The notes under the pieces were generated by a model that had not been told where the DNA came from, made no database searches, and saw only the letters and a program-made list of their open reading frames with translations. A DNA stretch of 64,000 bases. It comes from Deltaproteobacteria bacterium. GTDB taxonomy: Bacteria; Bdellovibrionota; FAC87; UBA2466. The stretch is from positions 1 through 64,000 of the forward strand of contig OMIX01000033.1 of NCBI GenBank assembly GCA_900299195.1. Reading direction: 5' to 3'. Position 1 is the first letter of the stretch, and every line of letters starts with the position of its first letter. Both the position numbers and the translations under genes were made by a program. Positions 44,894 through 53,508 of the stretch are shown here, one piece after another.

Positions 44894-44905
44894 TGTAGGT
44901 CAAAC

Positions 44906-46327
44906 TTGAGTACACTAGTTAAAAAATTCAACGTAGTTCCGTTCGTTAATCCCTATACTTTATTCGGACTGGTGATTTGGGTGGGCTTTGTGAATTTTCT
45001 TATCTACGACAGTTGGAACTCCGATAAAACGATGAGTAAGTTGTATTTGTTGATGGCTATTCAGCTTTTGCCCTTTCTCATTTGTTTTACCCGGCAACAT
45101 TTTGATTACATCGCATTTGTCATGTTTAACCATTTTTTCACTTTTTCTGTGGGTAAATTAAATCAGCTTAAATTTAATTATAAAGTGGATGAGCTTTATC
45201 CTGCAGCGGCTCACGCTATTGATGAACTCTCTCTCTGCAGCGTATTACTTATTCTTGGCTATTACATCTCAAGACAGTTTATTTTTTACCGGTTTATTGA
45301 AAAAGAAAAATTTCAATTGCTGTCACTCAGTCGCATTCAACTGATGATTGTGGCAGGTTATGTGATATTTGTTCCCTTGTTTCTAGGGCATCTTCCGACT
45401 TGGCTAATCACCATGCACTTTGCCACCATGGCTGCAGACATGGTGCTTCTATTGTGCTCCAACTCTCCTGGGAACGAAGTGTTTTCAAGATTTCTTAGGA
45501 TGGGGGTTGCTTTTTCAACTGTTTGGTACTTTTTGTCGACTGGCTTTTTAACTATGGTGGGAAATTTGGCGGGATACATCTTTATCGCATCTTGCTTGCA
45601 GAAAAAATATAAACAGTTACTGCTGCCTCTGGTGTTGGGTTTGATAGCCTGCTTGGTTCAAAATGTGAAGCAGGACTATCGAATTACGATTAGGGACAAT
45701 CCTTACTTCACTGTTAATGACCGGATTGATCTTCTAGGAAATTTGCTTTATGCGAAATATGTTGAAGATGTCGAACTTGAAGAAGTCACAATGGAAGAAG
45801 AGGAAGAAAAAGAGGGGATTTCCCAAAATCTTTCAAAGGGTTTTTCTCGAGCAGGTGATGACTCTCTTGAGGTCGTTTTAGAAAAAACTCCCAAAGAGGT
45901 ACCCTTTTGGGAAGGAGAGAGCTATAGCGCTCTCCCTTATATTTTTATCCCGAGAGCCCTTTGGACGGATAAACCTTCGCGGCATATTTGGAATAAGTTT
46001 GGAAGGACTTATGGATTTATTGGTGCGAATGATTATCAGACCAGTGTAGGCGTGAGTTATATTGCAGAGGGCTACATGAATTTTGGTTATGTGGGGATGT
46101 ACTCGATCGCTTTATTGGTAGGAATTTTTATCGCTGCAGTAGAAAGGTTGTCTTTCTATTTTTTACGAGGATACTACTATTTTACTTTTATGTGCTTCTT
46201 GATGCCAGTGATGACCTATGCTTCCGATTTTACTACATTGATTAACAGCACATTTGTGATTTCTATGGTTCTATTAATTTTCAGAACCCAATTTGTGAAA
46301 ATGGCCCAGGTTGACGATTATTCGTAA
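44906..46327 (+). CDS. O-antigen-polymerase-like (Wzy/O-antigen ligase) membrane protein
   Basis: The 473-residue protein has about 10-12 membrane helices and a long loop (about 255-350) that contains an acidic cluster (EDVELEEVTMEEEEEKEG). The stretch FWEGESYSALPYIFIPRALWTDKPSRHIWNKFGRTYGFIGANDYQTSVGVSYIAEGYMNFG is typical of Wzy-type and related polysaccharide polymerases and oligosaccharide-repeat unit proteins. It starts with TTG at 44906 with no strong ribosome site; it is 12 bases after the UbiA gene stop. The role, polymerisation or ligation of a glycan in the periplasm, is inferred from family resemblance only. Confidence 0.72.
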   Translation: MSTLVKKFNVVPFVNPYTLFGLVIWVGFVNFLIYDSWNSDKTMSKLYLLMAIQLLPFLICFTRQHFDYIAFVMFNHFFTFSVGKLNQLKFNYKVDELYPAAAHAIDELSLCSVLLILGYYISRQFIFYRFIEKEKFQLLSLSRIQLMIVAGYVIFVPLFLGHLPTWLITMHFATMAADMVLLLCSNSPGNEVFSRFLRMGVAFSTVWYFLSTGFLTMVGNLAGYIFIASCLQKKYKQLLLPLVLGLIACLVQNVKQDYRITIRDNPYFTVNDRIDLLGNLLYAKYVEDVELEEVTMEEEEEKEGISQNLSKGFSRAGDDSLEVVLEKTPKEVPFWEGESYSALPYIFIPRALWTDKPSRHIWNKFGRTYGFIGANDYQTSVGVSYIAEGYMNFGYVGMYSIALLVGIFIAAVERLSFYFLRGYYYFTFMCFLMPVMTYASDFTTLINSTFVISMVLLIFRTQFVKMAQVDDYS

Positions 46328-46329
46328 CA

Positions 46330-48216
46330 TCAATTCGAATCAAAAATTCCTGAAGTTTCTGTAAACCCCAGTGCTTTTAAGCGAATCCGGTGCTCTTCCA
46401 ATTTTCTAGCGTGAACGAAATAGAGCGCGCAAAAATCATTGTCATAAGTGATGACAATGGGTGTGTATCCCAAACTGAGTAGATTTTGGGTTCCTCCGTA
46501 TAGCGGCCCGACGAGGCCTTTAAATTTTGAATCCCATCTTTTTAAGGCCTTAGAAAAGTCTTCGGGCCTCCATCCGTCAGTACTTTTCTCATCCATTAAA
46601 ATTTCAATCATAAAATCGAAAAGATACAAATAATTGGGTTGGAGTGAGTTGACCCTCTCTGGAGCAATTCGCTTGAAGATCAAAAGGGGCAGTTCTGCTG
46701 CTTTGGGATTTTTTCTCACAAAATAAGGGGTTTCTCGTAGAGGGAGTTTAGCTAACTTGATGTCAGTCAACCCAAGAAAATCGACAGCATCTCTTTCAGA
46801 AAAATAAGAGATCGTGGCTAGTTCAGAGGTTCCTAAATGGTCTGTAGTCGAAGTTGTTTTTTTTAAGTGAAGTCCCAAAGCAGACAAATAATGGGGCCGG
46901 TAAAGTGGGTTTTCAGTTCGTTTTTTTAAGTTCAGGGAAAGCAAAGCAGAGCCATGTGAAAATAAAAGTTCATAGAATCGAATCAAAGAAGAGGTTGGTG
47001 CAGCTCCACATAGAAAAAGACTAAGGGCTAATCCGACAGTGAGTAATTTTCTGTTTTGAATTGAACAAGCTGAAATGAGTTTCCAGGAAAATGGCAAAAG
47101 AGCTAGGGTGAATGGCAGAAAATATCTTCCAAAGGAGGGAGGAAACCAATCTCCCCCAGAAAGATAGTAGGGAAGAGTTGAAAGCATCAGTATCGTCAAT
47201 GGGTTCCAAAGGTGTCGGAGTCGATTGAGGGTTTGTCTTTCTGATATTCCAACAAGAATCCATAGGATTAAAAAGGCTAAACTGAAGGAGGAAATCGTGT
47301 CTAAAAAAAGATTTCTAAAACCTAAAATGAGATAAAACAAATTCCCTAGACTGCTTTTATATATTACTGGGACTGGGATCCAAGATTGGAAGTGAGTGAT
47401 ACGATAAGCAGCCAATAAGCTCATGGGAATGAGGCCTAGGGCCAACCCTGTTAGGAGCGGAAGAATGTTTAGATTTGATCTTCTAAAGGTGAATAAATAG
47501 TGCAGATAACAAAGGGACAGAAACCAAAACCCTTCCCACCGAATGACAGGGATGAGCGCCAGAATGCACAGACTTTTAACGAGTTGTTGATTTAAGAAAG
47601 TGTAGTAGACAGCCCAAAGTATGGCGCTGGCATAGATCGTAGCTCCGAATCCGAGCCCTGAGTTAAGAATAAGAGGGGGGAAAAAAGTTGCGATAAAAAA
47701 GGCCCAATTTTTGGCTTTTGGAAGTTCTAAGATTTTAGCAATAGCCTCCATAGCGAGCGCGCAGAGAAATCCACCTAACCAACTTTGAAATAACAGAAGT
47801 TCAACGAGAGGCAAACCCAGCTTTCCTAAAATTCCGATGAGATAAAAAACCAGAAAATCTACGGTTCCCTCAGAGGGGGTCGACAAATTAAATGAAAAAA
47901 CATCATGTTGAGACAAATTGAGAGAGTGTCTTAGGTTAATAAAACTCTCATCCCACGGATTAAATACAAGGAGAGTGCAAAAAGAAAAAGCGATCCAAGA
48001 GCACAATTTTGAAATGAAAATCAGTTTGCTTTCTTTGTTGGCATTAGCTTCGGAGAGGCTCATGAGTACCAAACCGAAGGATAAAGGGTACAAAGTCAAA
48101 ACAGCCAACTGCAAAAATAAAGGAACTCCTTTAATGAGATACATGCCACCTAAGAAAGAATCAAAAAGGCCCGGGGCCGATTGTGAGGTTTGAAAGAGTA
48201 GAAACTGATTTTTCAT
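46330..48216 (-). CDS. AftB-like GT-C glycosyltransferase
   Basis: The 628-residue integral membrane protein has a first large loop with WDESFINLRHSLNL (88-101) and SEGTVDFLVF (115-124). This fits the pattern D-D/E-x-F-I-x-x-R-x ... F-N ... x-E-G-x-T-x-F-L seen in the mycobacterial AftB arabinofuranosyltransferase and pilin-modifying TfpW. About 11 membrane helices follow, then a C-terminal periplasmic part with ISYFSERDAVDFLGLTD, also typical. The enzyme should use a polyprenyl-phosphate pentose. It lies convergent (2-base gap) to the Wzy-like gene and beside a UbiA homologue that could make such a donor. Substrate and acceptor are inferences. Confidence 0.78.
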   Translation of the reverse strand: MKNQFLLFQTSQSAPGLFDSFLGGMYLIKGVPLFLQLAVLTLYPLSFGLVLMSLSEANANKESKLIFISKLCSWIAFSFCTLLVFNPWDESFINLRHSLNLSQHDVFSFNLSTPSEGTVDFLVFYLIGILGKLGLPLVELLLFQSWLGGFLCALAMEAIAKILELPKAKNWAFFIATFFPPLILNSGLGFGATIYASAILWAVYYTFLNQQLVKSLCILALIPVIRWEGFWFLSLCYLHYLFTFRRSNLNILPLLTGLALGLIPMSLLAAYRITHFQSWIPVPVIYKSSLGNLFYLILGFRNLFLDTISSFSLAFLILWILVGISERQTLNRLRHLWNPLTILMLSTLPYYLSGGDWFPPSFGRYFLPFTLALLPFSWKLISACSIQNRKLLTVGLALSLFLCGAAPTSSLIRFYELLFSHGSALLSLNLKKRTENPLYRPHYLSALGLHLKKTTSTTDHLGTSELATISYFSERDAVDFLGLTDIKLAKLPLRETPYFVRKNPKAAELPLLIFKRIAPERVNSLQPNYLYLFDFMIEILMDEKSTDGWRPEDFSKALKRWDSKFKGLVGPLYGGTQNLLSLGYTPIVITYDNDFCALYFVHARKLEEHRIRLKALGFTETSGIFDSN

Positions 48217-48434
48217 AGTTTTAAGAGAGTTGAGAATTCATTTGGATTTCCAAGATTTTATCTTTGTTTTATCGAAAAAAGTAGTTGAGATTGCATTGCT
48301 TCATTAAACAATTTCTTTCAAGTTCAGCGACTTAAATGGGGCTTTTATGCTTTGTGTTGGAAGTAGACGCAAGTATCAAAGAAATGGGCATTTTTACCGA
48401 TAATAGAATGGACATCATTCTTTTGAGAGGACCC

Positions 48435-49940
48435 ATGCCAAAAATCGACCATTTCCTTGCCCTAGCCGTGGAAAACAAAGCCTCCGATCTTCATTTTTCA
48501 ACGGGAGAGCCTACTCGTTTTCGAGTGGATGGGGATTTACAAATCGTAGATGAAACTCCATTTGATGGAGATGTTTTAACAGCGCTTCTTTGCGAGCTTC
48601 TAACTGCGGATGAACAGCAGAGACTGATGGAAAAGAAAAACCTGGATAAAAGTTTTTCCTCACCTAATATTGGTAATTTTCGACTTAATATTTTTTTTAA
48701 TAGAAAAGGAATCGCTGCGGTCTTAAGAACGATCCCTAATCGTGTTCCCACTCTTTCTGAGCTTTTGTTGCCAACGGTGTGTTCTGATTTGTGTAACTTA
48801 GACAAGGGGCTGGTTTTGGTGACTGGGCCGACGGGATCAGGAAAATCAACAACTCTAGCCGCCATGATCAATCACATCAATGAAACTAGCAAAAATCATA
48901 TTCTCACTGTTGAGGATCCGGTTGAGTTTGTGCACGAAAGCAAGCAAAGCTTAATTAATCAGCGAGAGATTGGCAGTTCATGCCACTCATTTGCCGATGC
49001 TTTAAAGTATGCGCTGCGAGAGGATCCGGATGTGATCCTGATTGGTGAAATGCGAGATCTAGAAACTATCGCCCTGGCATTGACGGCAGCCGAAACGGGC
49101 CACCTGGTTTTTGGAACCCTTCACACGCGGGGGGCAGCAGCTTCTATTGATCGAATTATCGATTCTTTCCCTTCCAATCAGCAAGCAATGATAAGAACGA
49201 TGCTTGCCGAATCGTTAAAAGCGGTGATTAGCCAGATACTTCTGAAGCGGTCATCGGGCCACGGAAGAGCGGCGGCTCATGAGATCATGGTTGTGAATAA
49301 CGCTATTTCAAATTTAATTCGAGAGGGGAAAACTTTTCAAATTCCAAGTGCGATACAAGTGGGACGTAAAGATGGAATGATCACTATGGATCAATCTCTA
49401 GTAGATTTGGTGGGTAGACATGAAGTGAATCCGGAAGAGGTAATTCATTTTATGGAAAACCCTAATCTAATCGAAGCTATGATGAAAAATATGCCTAAGT
49501 CAAAACGTGCTCCCGCGCCACTTGCTACTCCCAACTCTCCCGCGGCAGTTACGAAAAAATCCCAAGAGGCACAGAACTCTCCATCGCTGGTCAAGACTCT
49601 AAATATTCCAAATTCGATGTCAGTAACTTCAGCTCAACCCTTGAAAAATCCTTCTCCAAGCCTAAAGAGTCCAACAGCGAATGTTACGAATGCTCCTCCC
49701 GCACCTCCTAAAATTCCGACGCCGATAAAGGGCGGATCTACGATGTCTCAACCGCCGCCTATCAAATCAACAGCGAGCAATCCCATTCCAACTGTTCCTA
49801 AAGCTAGTCCACTTCCCAGTCAGCCCGCCTCAAAAATTAGTCTTCAAGAGAGTTTCAAAAGTTTACTCGAAGAAGATGGCAGTGATGACCTGCTTTCAGA
49901 CATAGAGTTTGTGTCTGAAGAAAAGAAAAAAATGGGTTAA
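48435..49940 (+). CDS. pilT: Type IV pilus retraction ATPase PilT with proline-rich tail (paralogue 2)
   Basis: Counting from ATG 48435 (GAGAGG 4 bases before; the longer frame from 48336 adds a non-homologous segment) the protein is 501 residues. Motifs: KASDLHFSTGEPTRFRVDG near 16, Walker A GPTGSGKST (131-139), Asp box TVEDPVEF, Walker B DPDVILIGEMRD, His box HLVFGTLHTRG, and AISNLIREGK (290-299), the PilT-specific motif. Residues about 354-501 form a Pro/Ser/Lys-rich disordered tail ending in an acidic helix, absent from standard PilT (about 345 residues). This is the better candidate for the true retraction motor. Its stop overlaps that of acylphosphatase by 4 bases. Confidence 0.9.
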   Translation: MPKIDHFLALAVENKASDLHFSTGEPTRFRVDGDLQIVDETPFDGDVLTALLCELLTADEQQRLMEKKNLDKSFSSPNIGNFRLNIFFNRKGIAAVLRTIPNRVPTLSELLLPTVCSDLCNLDKGLVLVTGPTGSGKSTTLAAMINHINETSKNHILTVEDPVEFVHESKQSLINQREIGSSCHSFADALKYALREDPDVILIGEMRDLETIALALTAAETGHLVFGTLHTRGAAASIDRIIDSFPSNQQAMIRTMLAESLKAVISQILLKRSSGHGRAAAHEIMVVNNAISNLIREGKTFQIPSAIQVGRKDGMITMDQSLVDLVGRHEVNPEEVIHFMENPNLIEAMMKNMPKSKRAPAPLATPNSPAAVTKKSQEAQNSPSLVKTLNIPNSMSVTSAQPLKNPSPSLKSPTANVTNAPPAPPKIPTPIKGGSTMSQPPPIKSTASNPIPTVPKASPLPSQPASKISLQESFKSLLEEDGSDDLLSDIEFVSEEKKKMG

Positions 49941-50227
49941 CTTGTTTTTTGGATAGTGAAATCCTGAAATTCAAAGTGTGTAATTTCTTTTGAGTCCAAA
50001 ACAACTACTTCAGTCACTACGGAATGTCTGGGCCCCTCATGGCACCATTCGACGAAAACCGAAACACGACTAGCGGCTCCTTCGGCGATGATTTCAACTT
50101 CTCCTTCATGGGTGTTTTTAACCCAACCCTTAATTTCTAGCTTTTGAGCCAAAATGAGGGCACTTTGACGATATCCTACCCCCTGAACTTTGCCTTTTAT
50201 TTTTAGGTGTTTACGTGTGATTTTCAT
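49937..50227 (-). CDS. acyP: Acylphosphatase
   Basis: This small enzyme hydrolyses carboxyl-phosphate bonds such as acetyl phosphate or 1,3-bisphosphoglycerate. The 96-residue protein has the catalytic Arg20 and the loop GKVQGVGYR (12-20), and Asn38 in WVKNTHEGEVE, plus EWCHEGPRHSVV. It is convergent with pilT and divergent from the deo operon, with the intergenic space holding the deoC promoter. Confidence 0.93.
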   Translation of the reverse strand: MKITRKHLKIKGKVQGVGYRQSALILAQKLEIKGWVKNTHEGEVEIIAEGAASRVSVFVEWCHEGPRHSVVTEVVVLDSKEITHFEFQDFTIQKTS

Positions 50228-50242
50228 ATGAGAAGGTTCTGT

Positions 50243-50270
50243 TTGACGCTGGGATAAGCCGCGGTATACC
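50243..50270 (+). promoter_or_regulatory. Candidate promoter of the nucleoside-catabolism operon
   Basis: TTGACG (50243-50248) and TATACC (50265-50270) are 16 bases apart. Transcription would start near 50277, only about five bases before the deoC ATG at 50282, so the transcript may be leaderless. No Shine-Dalgarno precedes the ATG. Confidence 0.45.
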
Positions 50271-50281
50271 CTCCTTACCCT

Positions 50282-50971
50282 ATGACAAACTTAAAAATAG
50301 ACCCAAAGTCGTTGGCCCAATATATCGATCACACCCTTCTTCGTCCAGAGGCTACAGAGCAAGAAATCATTAAACTCTGCGATGAGGCCGTAGCTCATCA
50401 TTTTAAGACGGTTTGTATTGAGGCCAAATGGCTTTCAACTGCCACTACAAGACTCAAAGGTTCTAAAGTTTTGCCCATCACAGTGATTTCATTTCCACAC
50501 GGATCGGATTCCACTGAAAAAAAACATCAAGACACTTTAGCCGCTGTTAAGGCGGGAGCTCAAGAAGTGGATATGGTGTTAAATCGAGGCTTACTAGCTC
50601 AAAAAAAATATTTCGAAGTCTGGAATGACATTCATCAGGTAGTGTTAGCTGCCGGAACGATTCCAGTGAAAGTAATTTTAGAAACGAGTGAACTTTCTGA
50701 CACCGAAAAGCGAATTGCCTGTGCTTTAGTTAAAGCGGCTGGGGCTCACTTTGTGAAAACTTCGACCGGGTTTTCCAAGTCCGGAGCCACCGAAGCGGAT
50801 ATTAAACTGATGAGAGAAACCGTAGGATCTGAATTCGGAGTGAAAGCCAGTGGAGGGATAAGATCCTACGAAGATGCGATTAAAATGATCTCGGCCGGGG
50901 CCACGCGTTTAGGAACTTCAGCTTCCATTGCCATAGTTCAAGGGGCTGGCGGTTCATCGGGAGTCTATTGA
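50282..50971 (+). CDS. deoC: Deoxyribose-phosphate aldolase
   Basis: DeoC cleaves 2-deoxyribose 5-phosphate into glyceraldehyde 3-phosphate and acetaldehyde. The 229-residue protein has IDHTLLRPEATEQEI (15-29), the Schiff-base lysine Lys159 in HFVKTSTGFSKSGAT, and Lys188 in VKASGGIRS, plus EVDMVLNRG. It opens a six-gene operon for nucleoside breakdown. The next start follows directly, with no gap. No ribosome site precedes the ATG, consistent with the promoter position. Confidence 0.95.
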   Translation: MTNLKIDPKSLAQYIDHTLLRPEATEQEIIKLCDEAVAHHFKTVCIEAKWLSTATTRLKGSKVLPITVISFPHGSDSTEKKHQDTLAAVKAGAQEVDMVLNRGLLAQKKYFEVWNDIHQVVLAAGTIPVKVILETSELSDTEKRIACALVKAAGAHFVKTSTGFSKSGATEADIKLMRETVGSEFGVKASGGIRSYEDAIKMISAGATRLGTSASIAIVQGAGGSSGVY

Positions 50972-52168
50972 TTGAGTTCTAGGTCGTTTAAAAGAGTGAT
51001 TGTCTTAGTTGCTGATGGTTTTGGAGTAGGCGCTGCTCCTGATGCCCATTTCTATGGCGATGAAGGATCCAATACTTTGGCTCATGTGGCAAAAAGTGTG
51101 GGGGGACTTAAATTGCCTCAATTGGAAAAGTTAGGGATTGGCCACTTAGGGCTTTTCGAAGGAATTTCCTCAACACAGCATCCCAAGGCTATTGTTTCTC
51201 GAATGGCAGAAAAAAGTAAGGGCAAGGATACAACGACAGGACATTGGGAGTTAGCAGGACTTGTGACTGAAGTTCCTTTTCAGTTATTTCCGAACGGATT
51301 TCCGGCGGATTTACTCCAGGATTTTATTCGAGAGGCAAAGATTCCGGGTGTTTTAGGAAATAAGGCTGCGAGCGGGACTCAAATTATTCAAGAACTGGGT
51401 GAAGAACATCTTAAAACAGGAAAAGTCATCGTTTATACTTCAGGGGACAGTGTATTTCAGGTCGCAGCCCACGAGGAAGTGTTTGGCCTATCTAGGCTAT
51501 ATCAGATTTGTGAAGTAGCCAGAAAACTTACGATTCCCTACCAGATCGGTAGAGTGATTGCTCGTCCGTTTGTGGGAGCCAGCTCTAGTCATTTCAAACG
51601 CACCGAGCATCGGAAAGATTACTCGATTTTGCCTCCTAAAAACTGCTTAGATGTTCTTCAGGAAAATGGGATTAAAGTTCTCAGTGTAGGTAAAATTGAC
51701 GATATTTTTGCTCATCGTGCGATCACTGCAGGAAATCACACAGGAAATAATCAGGACAGTTTAAAAGCTACCTTAGATTTTATGCAGAAAAACCGAGGTG
51801 AAAAGGCTTTTATATTTACCAATCTTGTGGATTTTGATCAGCTATATGGTCATCGAAGAGATCCGAAAGGTTATGCCCAATCTTTAAGTGAAATGGATAC
51901 TTTTCTCCCTAATATTTTACAGGAGTTAACCGAGGATGATTGTCTCATTTTAACTGCGGATCACGGTTGTGATCCCACGTTCAAAGGTTCCGACCATACC
52001 AGAGAGTTTGTTCCTTTGATTGCCTATTCCCCTAGATTTGAGGGTCAACATTTGAACGACCGAAGTTCATTTGCCGACGTTTCTGCCTCGCTTTTAGAGG
52101 CTTATCAAATCACCCACTCAAAATTACCTCTTGAGGGACATAGCTTCCTATGCAAGCCAAAGAGATAA
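50972..52168 (+). CDS. deoB: Phosphopentomutase
   Basis: DeoB converts (deoxy)ribose 1-phosphate to the 5-phosphate, linking the phosphorylases to deoC. The 398-residue protein belongs to the alkaline-phosphatase superfamily: VLVADGFGVGAAPDA (11-25), DTTTGHWELAG, metal-site HRAITAGNHTGNNQDS, NLVDFDQLYGHRRD and LTADHGCDPTFKGSDHTRE. The start is TTG at 50972, immediately after the deoC stop. Its last 19 bases overlap the start of the pyrimidine phosphorylase gene. Confidence 0.94.
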   Translation: MSSRSFKRVIVLVADGFGVGAAPDAHFYGDEGSNTLAHVAKSVGGLKLPQLEKLGIGHLGLFEGISSTQHPKAIVSRMAEKSKGKDTTTGHWELAGLVTEVPFQLFPNGFPADLLQDFIREAKIPGVLGNKAASGTQIIQELGEEHLKTGKVIVYTSGDSVFQVAAHEEVFGLSRLYQICEVARKLTIPYQIGRVIARPFVGASSSHFKRTEHRKDYSILPPKNCLDVLQENGIKVLSVGKIDDIFAHRAITAGNHTGNNQDSLKATLDFMQKNRGEKAFIFTNLVDFDQLYGHRRDPKGYAQSLSEMDTFLPNILQELTEDDCLILTADHGCDPTFKGSDHTREFVPLIAYSPRFEGQHLNDRSSFADVSASLLEAYQITHSKLPLEGHSFLCKPKR

Positions 52169-53508
52169 TCACCAAGAAACGAAAAGGTCTCGAAAACTCG
52201 AAAGATGAGCTTGAGTTTCTGCTAAGCGGTTTCTTAAAAGGGGAGATCAAAGAATATCAGTTGAGTGCTTGGCTCATGGCCGTTTTCTTTCAAGGGATGA
52301 CAGAGAAAGAATTGACCCATTGGACTGAATTGATGTGGCATTCAGGCTCTACTCTACCTAGAGAAAAAAACGTTAACCTCTCAAAGCAGTTCTGGATAGA
52401 TAAACACAGCACTGGAGGAGTAGGAGATAAAGTTTCTCTGATTCTTGTTCCTTTAGTTAGAAAAGTAGTTGAAAAGTTTTTAGGGGATATTGATATTCGA
52501 ATTCCCATGATTTCGGGAAGAGGACTGGGCCACACGGGTGGGACCTTAGATAAGTTGGAATCGGTTTCAGGATTCTCTACTCAACTAGAAACTCGAGAAG
52601 CTCTTGATTTGTTAAAAGATCAGGGGTTTTTTATGGCTGGGCAAACCGAATCGATAGCTCCCGCGGACCGCAGAATTTATTCTTTGCGTGATGTGACCGG
52701 GACTATAGAGAGTATTCCTCTGATTGTTTCCAGTATCATGAGTAAAAAACTGGCAGAGAACCTAGATGGGATTTTGTTTGATGTTAAAACAGGGTTAGGC
52801 GCTTTTATGGAAAAAATAGAAGATTCTAAAGCGCTGGCTTGTGGTTTATTGGCTGTTGCAAAAAGACAAGGCTTAGAGAGTGTAGCTTTACTTTCCCAGA
52901 TGGATGAACCGTTGGGATATAAGGTAGGGAATTTTCTTGAGGTGGAGGAATGTGCCGATTTTCTAAACGGTAAAAAACGAGAACCTGACTTAGAGAAGTT
53001 AGTTTTAGTGAGTTCGGCCTGGATGATTCATTTGGGATCACGGAAAAAGGTTTCTTGTGCTGAGGCTCAGTCGATGTGTGAAGAAGTGATTGCTCGTGGG
53101 GAAGCCTTCTCGATTTTTAGGAAAATGTTTGAATCTCAGAATGGAAATTTTCAAGCTTTTGAAGAGGAAAGAGACCAATTTCGAGACAGGTATCTGACTT
53201 GGGATTATTTAGCGGATTGCAGCGGGATCCTGTCCGAAATGCATGCCAGAAAGCTTGGCGTTCTTTTAGTAGAACTAGGCGGTGGAAGAGCGGTGAAAGA
53301 AGATTCCATCGATGGAAAAGTCGGGTTTGAGGTTTTTAAAAAAGTGGGTGATGAGGTAAAAGAAGGTGAACCTTTGATTCGTGTCTACCATCGAAGCGCT
53401 TCAGAAATAGAGAACATTAAAGAAACTTTAAAGGAATCTATAAAAATGGTGAACCCCTCGGGAATCCCATTTAAAAAAACACCTATTCTAAGAGAGGTAT
53501 TGACATGA
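52150..53508 (+). CDS. deoA: Thymidine/pyrimidine-nucleoside phosphorylase
   Basis: The enzyme splits pyrimidine (deoxy)nucleosides with phosphate into base and pentose 1-phosphate. The 452-residue protein has the phosphate-binding IDKHSTGGVGDKVSL (78-92) and PMISGRGLGHTGGTLDKLES, then SIMSKKLAENLDGILFDVKTGLGAFM. It is of the DeoA/Pdp family, which I cannot split further. Its stop overlaps the purine phosphorylase start in ATGA, and all downstream genes are similarly coupled. Confidence 0.93.
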   Translation: MQAKEIITKKRKGLENSKDELEFLLSGFLKGEIKEYQLSAWLMAVFFQGMTEKELTHWTELMWHSGSTLPREKNVNLSKQFWIDKHSTGGVGDKVSLILVPLVRKVVEKFLGDIDIRIPMISGRGLGHTGGTLDKLESVSGFSTQLETREALDLLKDQGFFMAGQTESIAPADRRIYSLRDVTGTIESIPLIVSSIMSKKLAENLDGILFDVKTGLGAFMEKIEDSKALACGLLAVAKRQGLESVALLSQMDEPLGYKVGNFLEVEECADFLNGKKREPDLEKLVLVSSAWMIHLGSRKKVSCAEAQSMCEEVIARGEAFSIFRKMFESQNGNFQAFEEERDQFRDRYLTWDYLADCSGILSEMHARKLGVLLVELGGGRAVKEDSIDGKVGFEVFKKVGDEVKEGEPLIRVYHRSASEIENIKETLKESIKMVNPSGIPFKKTPILREVLT

